NCBI GenBank assembly: GCA_037952775.1
Contig: JBANAY010000003.1
Location: forward strand, 24,800,001 to 24,864,000
DNA from: Clonostachys chloroleuca
Taxonomy: Eukaryota; Ascomycota; Sordariomycetes; Hypocreales; Bionectriaceae
Direction of reading: 5' to 3'
DNA: 64,000 bases
Part shown: one piece after another, positions 46,380 through 57,312 of the stretch
How positions within the stretch are numbered: position 1 is the stretch's first letter
Layout of the letters: the number at the start of each line of letters is the position of its first letter
Notes under the pieces: generated by a model
Told to the model about the DNA's origin: nothing
The model's database searches: none
The model's input: the letters and a program-made list of their open reading frames with translations, nothing else
Position numbers and translations under genes: made by a program

Positions 46380-47892
46380 ATGGAACGAACACCCAAGCTG
46401 TCGAATGTCGAGCAGAGCGCGTCGGATTCTGAGAGTGTAGGATCAAAAGCCACACTTGGTAACAGCACAGAGAAACATGCTCATTCATCATCTTCGGAAT
46501 CTGGGGCTATCTCTTCTCTGACTTCCAAGCCAGAGGCAGAAACCGGTGGGAGTAATTCGAATCTTGACGGTCCACCACCGGATGGCGGGTGGACAGCCTG
46601 GTCCCAATGTAAGTTTCAACTGCTGGTCGCCTTGGTCGTCTGGCTAAGTTCTTCGACAGGTATTGCTCTTCATGCCGTGGGATGTAATAGCTGGGGCATG
46701 GCCAACAGCTTCGGGACTTTCCAGACATATTACATGACTCTTCTTCCAGATCGAACAGCATCAGACATCTCCTTCATTGGAACGCTGCCGATATTCCTGA
46801 TGTTCTTTTGCGCCAGTATCACTGGCCGGCTCACAGACGCTGGGTACTTCAGAACTGTATTCGTAATAGGCAGCATTTTCCAGATCCTGGGAAGTGTGTC
46901 AATATCGTTTTGTTCTACATATTGGCAGCTCATGCTTGCTCAAGGTCTGTCCGTAGGCATCGCGAATGGCTTCCTATTCTGCCCTTCTTTGACCATCACC
47001 TCTACCTACTTTCTCAAGAAGAGGTCAATTGCAGTGGGAATTGGCGCTTGCGGTTCTGTCACAGGAGGCATTGTGTTCCCACTTATGGCCCGCCAACTGC
47101 TCCCAAAAATTGGATTCCCATGGACCATGCGCGCAATCGCCTTGGTACAGCTGTTTCTTTTACTTGTGGCAAACGTTCTTAGCAAGCCGAGGGTCAAGCC
47201 ACGTAAAGGTGGCCCACTCATCGACATCAAGGCGTTCAAGGAAATGGAGTATACCTTCTATGCGTTGGGGGCATTTCTGGTAAGTTTCCAGTCTAAAATT
47301 TGATTCAAGGGAACTAAAATTGATCACATATTTTCAGATATTCTGGGGTGTCTATTTCGGGTTTTTCTATCTCGCCTCTTTCGCTCGAAACGCGCTCCAG
47401 TCCCCCTTCCAGTTCGAGGACTCTCTCAACCTGTTGTTGATCACAAATGGTGTGGGATTTTTGGGCCGGATTATACCGAATTATCTTGCCGATCGTACTG
47501 GAGCTGTTACCATGCTGATCCCGGTATCTTCCGCCACCGCTATCCTCGTCTTCTGTTGGATGTCGGTCAAATCATCTAGTGGATTATATACATGGTCTGT
47601 GTTCTATGGATTCTTCGCCGGTGGAATTCAGAGTCTCTTTCCGGCTGCTCTGTCCCTTCTTAGCGATGATATGAGTAAGATTGGGGTGAGGACCGGGATG
47701 GTCTTCACAGTTGTTTCGTTCGCGGTTCTAACTGGGTCACCAATTGCTGGGAGCATAATTGACAAGTCGGGAAACTACAAGGGAGCACAAGGCTTTGCAG
47801 GCGCATCTCTAGCACTAGGGTCCGCTTTCTTACTTGCTTCTAAGATTGTCAGGATGCGTAAGACTGGAAGAGGATGGCTAGGGAAGGTCTAA
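46380..47892 (+). CDS. MFS monocarboxylate transporter-like permease
   Basis: Exons 46380-46608, 46660-47279, 47338-47892; 467 residues. After about 65 Ser-rich cytosolic residues comes PPDGGWTAWSQ, the entry motif of fungal monocarboxylate-porter homologues, joined across intron 1 to a first membrane segment with NSWGMANSFGTFQTYYMTLL. Further family marks are GRLTDAGYFRTVFVIGS, LSVGIANGFLFCPSLTITSTY and GGIVFPLMARQLLPKIGFPW. The second half (FGRII-type LGRIIPNYLADRTGAV, GIQSLFPAALSLLSDDMSKI, GTRTGM-like GVRTGMVFTVVSFAVLTGSP) is complete. Introns 1 (51 nt) and 2 have good sites. Fungal members carry riboflavin, monocarboxylates or unknown metabolites; the substrate is not predictable here. 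It is divergent from a Zn2Cys6 gene. Confidence 0.87.
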
Positions 47893-48301
47893 AACGGCAG
47901 ACAGAACTGATGAACCTAAACCACACTTACGGGCATTAATAGAAACGGGCATTTGACTATCTCAAAGCAGTTTTAGTTTTTCATAAAAAGAGAAATTCAC
48001 AACTCTGAAGTTCAATCAAAGCGCAAATGGTTGCTAGAGAATTAAAAGTGTATTCCCCCTTTCCGGTCACATCCGGGGAGTGCCCCACGTGCAACTCGGC
48101 GACTTCGGCCAATTCGTCGTGCAGTTGCATGTAGTCACGGTGAGAATAATCAAGAGCCACTCAAACAGATTTCATTGGCAATATCATGCAATGCTCAATC
48201 TCAAAAATGCAACAATCGATACCGGAAAAAAGGAGTTTAACGAACATAACGTGATGGCAAATGAGAAGAGTGATCAGGAGACCTGGTCCCAACACACTGC
48301 A
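47893..48301. other. intergenic between convergent genes, no gene seen
   Basis: About 410 bases between the 3' ends of the transporter (plus) and the peroxidase (minus). It should contain both polyadenylation sites. A CACGTG occurs near 48085. Confidence 0.5.
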
Positions 48302-49350
48302 TCAAGCTGACTGCCGGAGAGGTTGAAGGCTCCACCTATCAATGCCCTCGGCAAACGGTACGCCGAATTCAAATAGCTTCGTAACTGCTTCGCGGAAATG
48401 GCTGAAAAAGAGTTCCGTATCCTCCGCATATTTCTCAACCCATGTCCTCATCGCCTTGTCCTCAATGAGGGCCAAGTCACTTGGAAGCATCATGAGGGTC
48501 TGACTCATTGACCCTTGGAATTGGCGAGGTCCATCCCACTTCCGCTGGACCCATTGATCTCCCAAGAGCATATCGTAGTATTGATTGGTGAATGTCGTGG
48601 GAGAGTATGTCCATGCACCCTCGAAGCCTAGCCGATCTGAATGGCACCGGCCAAGACTATGAGCGCCGCAGAGTGCCACAATCTCTTGGTCGTTGAATCC
48701 CATGCGATAGAAAACATCTCTTAAGTGGTTCGATCCTCTAGTTGCATCAGGAAGCCGTCCGTCAGGAGGACAGTGGCTACCATCTTTATCTAAACGACCC
48801 GGCCGCCATGGGATGATGGGTCCCTTCATCTCTTGGATAGCAGCGATGCCGCCGAGGATCCACAAGTCGGCGTAAGTGATCCAAGGGAATTTAACTGTAG
48901 AAAATATCTTAGATGGGGCCGTGAAAAAGGCACACAGTAGACTGTTCCCAATTGAATACCTTTGACGTCCTCAAGAAAATTCTGGGCAATCATTAGACCA
49001 CTGTTAGCCCCATGGCTGCACTCTGGGTGGAATCGCATAGTAGCACCGTTACTACCTCCACTATGCGTTCTCGCGTCATATGTTCCGCTTGCGTGCCAGG
49101 CTAATCGGACCAAAATAGGGCCGTAGGAGCCATCGTCGTAGTCAAGATTTTCCTCCAGTCTCCTCGCAATCTCGTTGTAAACCTGTTGATAGTCTTTCAA
49201 CCCTCGCTTCTGCTTAGAAGGAAACGATGCTGATAAGGAGAAGGGGTTTCTTATGCAGAGAAAGTAAGCAAATGTGCTGGCAGTGATGAAAATTGCAAGA
49301 TAGAACTCTATTGCCAAGCGTTCCGGCAATTTGAATATAATCTCCGACAT
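48302..49350 (-). CDS. class I heme peroxidase, cytochrome c peroxidase-like, membrane-anchored
   Basis: Two exons on the minus strand, 49350-48960 and 48894-48302; 327 residues. It reduces hydrogen peroxide using a heme group. The distal heme side is [16 protein letters not shown] (R82, W85, H86), the proximal histidine lies in [13 protein letters not shown], and [17 protein letters not shown] places a tryptophan near the position of the radical-forming Trp of yeast enzyme. [20 protein letters not shown] and [20 protein letters not shown] are also typical. Residues about 16-33 form one membrane helix in place of a mitochondrial presequence, so it may sit in a membrane, unlike the soluble mitochondrial enzyme. 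The electron donor is not known. A fungal paralogue of CCP is the best reading. Confidence 0.88.
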
Positions 49351-49855
49351 TGTGCAGCTATTTCCATGGAATGGAGTAAATCCGGGATGCCATAGGACGA
49401 AAAGCCGCCGGCTGTTTGAGAGTATGGTGTTATTTTATTGTCCTTGAATAGCGAACCTTCAACCGCTGAAAAAGGAATTCGGCCTCTTCCAACGGCCAGA
49501 TAAGAATCACAATGCAACAATGCAAGTATCAGATCATTTCGCAATATGCTACTCGTTCTAGATAAGCAATCCGGTTCTTCACCTCCATCACCATCTCTAG
49601 ACTTAACCAATTTGGGAAATTTTAGCCGGTGAACTGATGGTGATCGAAAAGCAAGACAGGAAGGAAAATTGATGAACCAATTGCAACAGATATGATAGAA
49701 GAGTCAAGTTTAGAGAACCGTTGAATATCTTAATCCGTGATTAAAGCAAATATTATTTTCAGCACTTCATACGAAGAAAGCCAAAGAACCTCAGACACAG
49801 AAGTTACCCCACCCCGTATAACATCACCCTCAGATTATAAACGAGTTCGCATAAA
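49351..49855. other. intergenic, no gene seen
   Basis: About 500 bases between the peroxidase start and the 3' end of the next regulator, both on the minus strand. It holds the peroxidase promoter; no TATA box was identified with confidence. Confidence 0.5.
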
Positions 49856-52706
49856 TCATAATGGACCCAGGTCTAGTATTGGAAACTCCCCAAAGTCCAT
49901 CCCATCGAGACCAAGTTCGATAGCGGCTGAGGGCGGTAATTCTGGAACGGGAAAGGTCTCGCCCAGAATCGATTCCTCAATGACGTGCGATTGGGAAGCT
50001 CTCAGTGAGCCTGACCGTTCATCGGGCTCCATATCCCAGGAGTGGCCCGGGATGGCAAATGCGTTCGGCGGAGAAAGTCGTTGGTATGTCAGTGAGTGCT
50101 CTTGAGGCCAGGGAAGCTTCGCGCCTGTGCCGAGTAGTAATTTCAGGTCAGATGAAATATCATCTGCTCGGGCCAAGCAAGTCTTCTTAAGACTGAAATC
50201 TAGCGCATTCGACAGCTGCAAGTAATGGCCTGGCGATAGGATCAAAAAGTCCGTCCAGTCGGAGATGATGGGCTGACCCATTCCCGTATCAACACCAACG
50301 TTTGACATGACGTCCAATCTCGCGAGGTTCGTCACATGTCGGATTGTTTTGCAGATATAGTCAACGGTGGCGTATCTTGGGTGATATACACGCACGGCCT
50401 CGATCAGAACTGTAAGCCGTCGCTGCTTTACGGTTGCTTGAGTTTTCGAGGCCTTGATTGCAACCGAGTTTGGGTTCATGGACGATATCTTGACATCAAG
50501 AATTTGCAACATTAGAGGGAGAGCGAGGCAGGCGAGCCTATAATCAATATACGTTAGTCGCATGTTAACTCCGTTTCGCCAGGGGGGCTTACGTTACGAC
50601 TGGCAACCAACGAACCAGGCCCAGTTGAATAAGACGTTCCAGACAGTCACTGACTCCACAAACGGCTTCCCGAAGTTGTTGTTGATTATCGCAGATGGTA
50701 GCAAAAGCTATTGAATCTGGCATGGCTGAGGTGTTAGAGAGCGCCAGCTGCAAAGCCTCATAGTGGCAAACTGCGATTTTGGCCGAGCTTGGGAAGGGCC
50801 AGTCAGCTAAGATCCCGACATTACTTCCTCAGACGCTTGCTTAAAGGACTAAAGAACTTACTAATAATAAATATATGTGAAATCTGTGTACAATATCACG
50901 GGATCGAGGTTGCCAGCACCACCGGGAAGACTTGAAAGCTCTGAAAAAGCCGACTTGTACCAGGAATCAAGCAACTCCTTGCACTTCTTCGCAGAACTTC
51001 CCTTGCCTGTTTGGAAATTGCCCCTCGGCTCGTCGTCTGATGGATAGATCAGTGGGATCACGTCTGTGAGCGTCGTTGCAAGTCGCGCAAGTTGTACGAG
51101 GACCCGGATCGTGCGGCGTTTAGTGTCGGCATTGTAGACCCGCGATTGATGAATCTCATCACTCAAGTCTTGGTAAATAGTATCGGGATCATAGTACGCC
51201 CGCTTGATCTGGATATTACGCCGCAAGTTGAGGGCAAGGATGCGGTCGCGGATCAGGCAACACCACCACAATCTCCGCAGAGTATTTTGGCGGTTTTCCT
51301 CTGTGCTGTAGTCTTTCACAGGAGCCGAAAGAGGTATACTTGTTTGGAGATGGGCACCTGCGTTTCTAGCATCGTGAATCGCGAGAACCAGCCAAGCCTC
51401 AGTCGAATTCTTAGTACAATCGGACAGGCCGCCTTGCCCGCCCAAGGGGTCGGGAGCCCAGAAGGACAACAGAAGAGCTGTTTGTGCCAGCGGAATCAGT
51501 GAAGACTCGGTTTCCAAGTTGTACAAGAGCTAGCGAGAAATGAATGAGCATATTTGAGTTAAACGATCTAGAACAAAACGCTGCATACCTTTGCTCTTTT
51601 GTAGAAAGCTGCCCTTGCTGCTCGAGTGTGCGGAAATCCCAGGTGTTTGACAACTTCTTCCGATACAAACTATTCTTGTCAGCCTTGCGTTTACTGGAAG
51701 AATATGTGAGACCTACGCTACTGGCAGCAAACAGAATAGCCTGGAATAGTACCAACGGCACCTTGTCGGTATCTTCGCATGGCCCATGACAGTATAACTT
51801 CCAGAAATTGCCCTCGTTGACCATTGGAAGGAGAGGGTGCACATGTAGAAAGTACATTTCCAAGAAATGATCCAGGGTCTCTCCTGTGGGAATGACGAGG
51901 CAGTCTTGGGACGCCAAGTACGCTACATCTTCTGGTCCGAGGCTCCGTAGGTTATTCAAAATAATGAAGGAGCATCTTGTATAGCTGACTTCTCTTTCCG
52001 CAAAAAGTTCCATGGTATCAGATGCGGGCGACGCTATTGCAAGGAACTCCTCGGGTACAGCGTCATCTCGATTCTCTGTGTGGTTTTCTAAGAAGCCTTA
52101 GTGTGTTGGAATTTAGTTTAACTCGAAGTCATACCTTTCAAGTTACTCGAGAAGACTTTCAATGAAGATTCAACCAGTTTATCATCCGGTTGAGTTGAAC
52201 AAAGCGTGTCCTGTAGCCAGCCATCGGGGTCATTAGCTTGGCCGTTGTCGTCTAGCCCGTTCCCTATATCAACATCGATTTCGTTGGCGAAAGTGAACTC
52301 GTGTTGTCCCATCGATAAATCTTGGTCGCTGGCCAAAGCACGTTCGACATGGTCACGGGCGTTATTGGGATCGGCCACCTCTTCGACATGTTGTAGAGAA
52401 GGCTGTTCTACATCATCCCCCCACGTCATCTTCCCTCGTCTTCCATCTGGAAACCAATCAATATGGTTCATTACTGGTTCTGGTCACGTGAATAGACTTA
52501 CTGGGAACAATGCAAACCTTTCCATCAAGAGTACAATTGGTGCATGGGCGACTCTTCTGGAGGACATCGCATCGGACTTTCCTGCTGCGACAAACCAAAC
52601 ACGCTCTCGGGGATCTCTTTCGCTTCCGTCTGGGTCCCGGTTTGGCACAATGTGAAAACCCGAAATCCAAGGCGATTCCAATGTTTGCAGAGGTCTCGAC
52701 ACTCAT
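49856..52706 (-). CDS. Zn2Cys6 transcription factor of the CTF1/FarA-like group
   Basis: Seven exons on the minus strand: 52706-52502, 52446-52135, 52087-51717, 51669-51589, 51529-50862, 50823-50593, 50537-49856; 849 residues in one continuous frame. Zinc cluster in exon 1: ACLVCRSRKVRCD..RPCTNCTLDGKVC, preceded by RRKRKR. The regulator domain opens with GPEDVAYLASQDCLVIPTGE and MYFLHVHPLLPMVNEGNFW, as in cutinase/fatty-acid regulators CTF1, FarA and FarB. Exon 4 is exactly 27 codons and ends AAFYKRAK, followed by LLYNLETESSLIPLAQTALL; the same exon occurs in the regulator at 62472. The intron 50824-50861 would be only 38 nt, the least certain junction. The C-terminal 150 residues are acidic and likely activating. 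Targets are unknown; lipid or cutin genes are an inference. Confidence 0.86.
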
Positions 52707-54396
52707 TTTGTCGCTTTATTTCACAGCTGTGTTCGATCACCATGGAAGGCTCGCCAGAGGCTTCGGGATGAAGATGAACCTAGCGATGATATAAAATGCG
52801 GGGAAATCGTCAACTTCTAGTGACCTTAATATTCGGTGACTAGAGCCATAAAGGCGACTTAACAACAGACAGCCAATACATCGTACACGCCCAGAAACGC
52901 GGGGAAGATATCAGCTATCAATCTAATGTGCACCACCTTTCCTGCCCCAATCCCAGGTGAGTCCTTAGAAGACCGGTCAACCAATTGACAATTACTATTC
53001 CAACCCAGGAATATACGCATCGCGGGGAATTCTTTGCGAACTATGAGCCTTGGGTGCAACGCTGGGCATCTTGAAGCCAGCTCGTAGCAGGGGTGCCTCG
53101 GTCCGGCCAACAGGAATCAGAAAACTGCCTCGGCTTGATGCTAACGACGACGTCATCGGGGTAGCATCCGCATGCAGATTGATGACCGGGAGGATGAGCA
53201 GAGGTGACAGTGACATCCCTTGTCAATGCATTTGGGAAGAAAATGAATAATCGCTGCAGCCCGTCATTTAGCATATATGAACATACATTCCCACTCCTGC
53301 TTCAGTGACATCTCATTCCAAACCAGGCCGCGCCATTTCTTCCCAGATCTCCATCGCCCTCGGTCAGGGTCCGAGACTTATCGAGCGTGCATATATCACG
53401 CACGGTAAGAATCAAGAAAACGTGAGCAAATGACTAAGTAACGAGGAAGATACGGAGCAACTCACTATCGTGTGAGTTTGCGATAGTTTAATGTCTCAAA
53501 ATCGTCGCTTGTATCCTCATAGACTGCTCGGAGATATTTAGCTATCATCAGAGAAGATCCATCAACTCTCAAATCGTCTGAAGACCTTAGAGCTTGGCTC
53601 TTCAATCAAGAAGGGGGGTTATTCAAAAGGAATCCTGAAACAAGTCGTAGCAGATGGCCTTATATATACTAATGTCTATCAAATCAAGAACTTGATTCAA
53701 ATACTAGGCTGGAACTATGAATATACTTTGACATCCTGATGCTCCCCCATGCTGGTCATTTCCCCCACACTCTTCTCTGCCTCGTTGGGGCTAGCGGAAG
53801 GCTTCAGCGCCGAGGATCATCATCTCCACCAATGACGAGGACTAGATGAGCATATCTCTATCCATATCTCCATGTCTCCTTGATGGTGGACCGGCGGCCG
53901 AAGACCCGCCACACGCTGTCAGATACCCGTCAAAGCCTCGAAGGGGCCCACCACAAACAATACCATAGTCTGCAGATACGAGCCTCATCTTCCTTGTTTC
54001 TCCGGGCGCAGTGGAACAGGACGGAAATTGCATGGGGTTGAGTCGATCCGGTCCCTGACGCTGCTGCAAACAGCGAGTCGGACTGATTAACAAATGGGCC
54101 CGAGAATGCGGACAAATGTGGGGGAACGCGGTGCACTTTGCTGCTTGAGGCCATTGGGGCTTCGGGCGCGCCGTAGCAGCTGCAATTGGGCAATAAATAA
54201 TCCTCTGTGCCTGTCAGCTTCGTTCTAATCAAGCTAAGATATAAATAATTCCAAGCCCCCAGCGCCGTCGTTGGCCAAGCTTCCATCGTCTCCTCCGACA
54301 CGCACAAAATAATAAAAGGCTCAATTGACACGCGACGGACTACCGCCAACTCAACTTCTCTCATTCTCTACTCTTCGTGTCTCTCCGCCATCAACA
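52707..54396. other. long intergenic region with promoters, no gene seen
   Basis: About 1.7 kb between a regulator (minus) and the DUF1304 gene (plus). Frames present are short, overlap on both strands and show no family features. TATAAATA at 54240-54247 lies 157 bases before the next ATG and may serve it, although the spacing is long. Confidence 0.5.
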
Positions 54397-54762
54397 ATGG
54401 GCATCCTCTCTACCCTCGCCACCGGCAGCATCGCCGCCCTCCACGGCTACATCCTCGTCCTCGAGATGTTCCTCTGGACCACGCCGCGCGGTCGCAAGTC
54501 CTTCAGGCTGAGTGCCGAGTTCGCCGAGCAGTCCAAGGCCCTCGCCGCCAACATGGGCCTCTACAACGGCTTCCTGTCCGCCGGATTGATCTGGGGCCTC
54601 GTCCACCCCGTGCCCGAATTTGCGACCCAGATCCGCCTCTTCTTCCTGAGTCTCGTCTTTGTCGCCGGTGCCTACGGCGGTGCCACGGTTGGAAAGCGCA
54701 TCATTTACGTGCAAATGGTCCCTGCAACCATCGGTCTTGGCCTTGTCTACCTGGGCCTGTAA
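54397..54762 (+). CDS. DUF1304 family small membrane protein
   Basis: A single exon of 121 codons beginning at AACAATGGG; an upstream in-frame extension is ignored because it covers the pyrimidine-rich leader. Four membrane segments are expected, the usual count for the family. Recognisable family pattern: SIAALHGYILVLEMFLWTTP, FAEQSKALAANMGLYNGFLS, and GAYGGATVGKRIIYVQMVPA near the C-terminus. The family is found in bacteria and fungi and has no established function. Codon use favours C in third positions, suggesting good expression. Its 3' end is 27 bases from the 3' end of the alcohol dehydrogenase on the other strand. Confidence 0.85.
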   Translation: MGILSTLATGSIAALHGYILVLEMFLWTTPRGRKSFRLSAEFAEQSKALAANMGLYNGFLSAGLIWGLVHPVPEFATQIRLFFLSLVFVAGAYGGATVGKRIIYVQMVPATIGLGLVYLGL

Positions 54763-54789
54763 TGGAATGAAATGAAAGCAGAAGAGATG

Positions 54790-56209
54790 CTACAGTCGGG
54801 GTTTGAGATCAATCACGACTCTGCCTTGGATCACGCCGGATTCCATTTCTTGGAATGTCTTTCATGTCTATATTAGCGATAGTTGTTCTGTTCAATCAAA
54901 ACATTGTTCTCACCTTCGTAAGGTCGTCCAAACTACGCAGCTGGTAGACGGGCTTCACCTTGCCTTGCGCTGCAAATTCGAGACATTCCTTCATGTCCAG
55001 CCTGTTGCCCGACTTGGCGCCTAGTATTTGATGTCCATTGTCGGATCAAGGCATAGTCGGCTTCAGGTAAGCAATACTGACCGATAATCCTCAGCTCTTG
55101 CAGGATCAATGTCCCAACATCAGGCAGAAACGAGCCCGGCTTCTCTGGCAAGGCGATGCACGCCATCGTGCCTCGAAGCCCGAGCCACGCCAATGCTTGT
55201 GGGTAGCTCTTGGCGCTACATACCAGCGCGACCTTTGCTCCTCCACCCGTGAGCTTCTTGAGTCGGCTTGCAAGCGTGGCATTGCTCTGAAACTGGGTAA
55301 AATCAAGAAACTCGTCAGCGCCCACATCCCTACAGAACCGTTCCTTGGAACCGTGGTCAATTCCAATCACTTTCCCTCCCATCGCCTTGGCATACTGGAT
55401 GCCCAAATGGCCGAGGCCGCCCCCAGCTCCAGAGACAACAACCCAATCGCCAGGTCGAATTTGGGAGTTCTTGAGAGCCGTGTATACGGTCACGCCAGCG
55501 CACATGAGAGGCGCTGCAGCGGCCATGTCCAAACCGTCCGGAATGGGCATCACGTATCTGGCGGGAGCGATCTTGTATTGTTGGAACGTGCCGGGGGCAA
55601 AGTATCCCGTGATCTTCAAGCTTGAGCATGAAGTTTCTCCGCCAACGAGGCACGCATCTGTAAATGTTCATCACTGGTGAGCGAGTCGCGAATCGGGACA
55701 TGGGGTCAGTGGGAGCATCTTACCACAACTGAGGCAAGCATCTCCGGCGATTTGAATTCCTACCTTGGAGCCTACTGAAGTCGATTGAACTCCCTCACCG
55801 AGCGCAACGACCTCGCCGATTCCTACAGTCCAGAGTTAGGCTAGGATAATATATGAAGTGGACCATGGCCTACCTTCATGACCTCCGACCTGGCCTAAGA
55901 TTGTTCGTCAACTTCGCACATACTTGTTTTCTTTTTCCCCTAGAACTCACCCCTCTTTGTAGGCACCGCTTGGTTTGGAAATTCATTTAGGCAGAAGGCG
56001 ATATCTGTGTGGCATACACCAGAATAATGTCTTGTACACGTCAGCGATTGACGCGATACCCAAGAAGCTCATCGTGGAACAAACAATCGAATAAGCACCT
56101 CTCCCGGCCCCGGGTTAGGAATAGGGAGGTCTTTGATCTCTATCTCCAAAGTACCAGGCTCCGAGTACACGGCCGCTCGGTTTCCTGTCTTCTGCGGGTG
56201 GGCAGCCAT
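54790..56209 (-). CDS. zinc-containing alcohol dehydrogenase (MDR family)
   Basis: Seven exons on the minus strand: 56209-56085, 56030-55951, 55894-55874, 55822-55724, 55657-55082, 55020-54914, 54858-54790; 358 residues, continuous frame. Exon 3 is a 21-nt micro-exon that encodes the GGHE core. It interconverts alcohols and aldehydes with NAD(H). Catalytic zinc site: C48 in YSGVCHTD and H74/E75 in VGGHEG. Structural zinc site: C105, C108, C111 and C119 in ACLSCDACLVGGETSC. Cofactor fold: VVSGAGGGLGHLGIQYAKAMG. The order and length match fungal ADH1/ADH3-type enzymes. It lacks a mitochondrial presequence, so cytosolic. It shares a 516-base promoter region with the GXWXG/DUF4334 gene. Ethanol or another short alcohol as substrate is an inference. 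Confidence 0.9.
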
Positions 56210-56725
56210 TATCTCGGTGGCATTGGGCTCTCCTCAAGTGGATAGATGGAGGTGATCGATGTTTTATCGATTTCGGCGACTGTGACGCAGAAAATATATT
56301 ACGTAGACATTCCAATACCCCGATTCTGACTCCATGAATAAGAATTACCTTCCAACTCTTCTGGGGAATGACAAACCAAGATGCCGAGGCCCAATGCAAC
56401 CACATCCCTGCTCTGTTACACTGCGGGCCAACATTAAATACACTCGCTACGGAAGGATACTCGTTCATTCATACAGCTAACACAGACATCCGAGCTTGCG
56501 GATAGTCTGGGAGCGGGGTACATTAACTTCGGGATCTCGCACAGCAAGTAGACACCGGGTGCGACCAGCACGTGTAGGAATGAGCAAATATTGGCCGAAT
56601 CTGAGACGTGTATTTTAAACCTTTACTAAACCACATTCCCACCCACCTGGATAAACATCTGATTCATCTCAATTGCATTTCTTGATCTCCTCATCGCAAA
56701 TACTCCACACTCGCACAACATCACC
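56210..56725. other. divergent promoter region, no gene seen
   Basis: The 516 bases between the alcohol dehydrogenase (minus) and the GXWXG/DUF4334 gene (plus). TCCGAGCTTGCGGA near 56492 is an everted CCG/CGG pair of the kind some Zn2Cys6 proteins bind. The 100 bases before 56726 are rich in C, A and T, with CACAACATCACCATG at the start codon. No TATA box is clear. Confidence 0.45.
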
Positions 56726-57312
56726 ATGGGGCAGACGTAAATCTTGGACCTCTACCCATATACTTTAAATGTGATTTCATTAACAAAATACTCATACAGA
56801 ACCGAGGAAAAATTCAACGCATTGAAAGACCAGACCGGCCAAGTCGACGGCGAGAAAGTCGCAGAGGTCTTTGACGAAGCGAAGCCCGTCACACCAGACC
56901 AGCTCACCGGGTCATGGGTTGGGGGCAGCTTCGACACCGGGCATCCGGCTCACAAGAAGCTCGGCGAGGTCAAGTGGGCTGGCAAGGACTTCCGCTCGGC
57001 GGAGGACGTTGATCCGATGGTCGTGTACGGCGAGAACGGGGAACGGGTGTGGGCTGAGAATTACGGCCGTGCTAGGGTGAGTCTGCATCCCATCCGGAGG
57101 TCCTAAGTGAGAATGCCTCAAACTAATGTGGGAACGTGTAGCTACGAGAGATCAAGTTCCGCGGCGTGGTCTCCACGGCGATGGTGTACGACAACTTGCC
57201 CATCATTGACTCGTTTCGGCATGTCAAGGATGGTGTTGTGATCGGGGCAATGGACAGCAAACTCCTTCCTAAAAAAGCCGGGACATATTACTTTTATTTG
57301 TCCAAGCTCTGA
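56726..57312 (+). CDS. GXWXG and DUF4334 domain protein
   Basis: Three exons: 56726-56736, 56800-57076, 57142-57312; 152 residues. The first exon has only 11 bases (Met-Gly-Gln and part of Thr) with an excellent CACCATGGGG context, and the 63-nt intron after it has clean sites. The GXWXG domain is seen in LTGSWVGGSFDTGHPAHKKL, followed by WAGKDFRSAEDVDPMVV. The C-terminal DUF4334 part reads KFRGVVSTAMVYDNLPIIDS and GVVIGAMDSK. The pair of domains occurs together in bacteria and fungi as a small protein of unknown function, possibly binding a small hydrophobic ligand. Its divergence from an alcohol dehydrogenase suggests joint regulation (inference). Confidence 0.85.
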
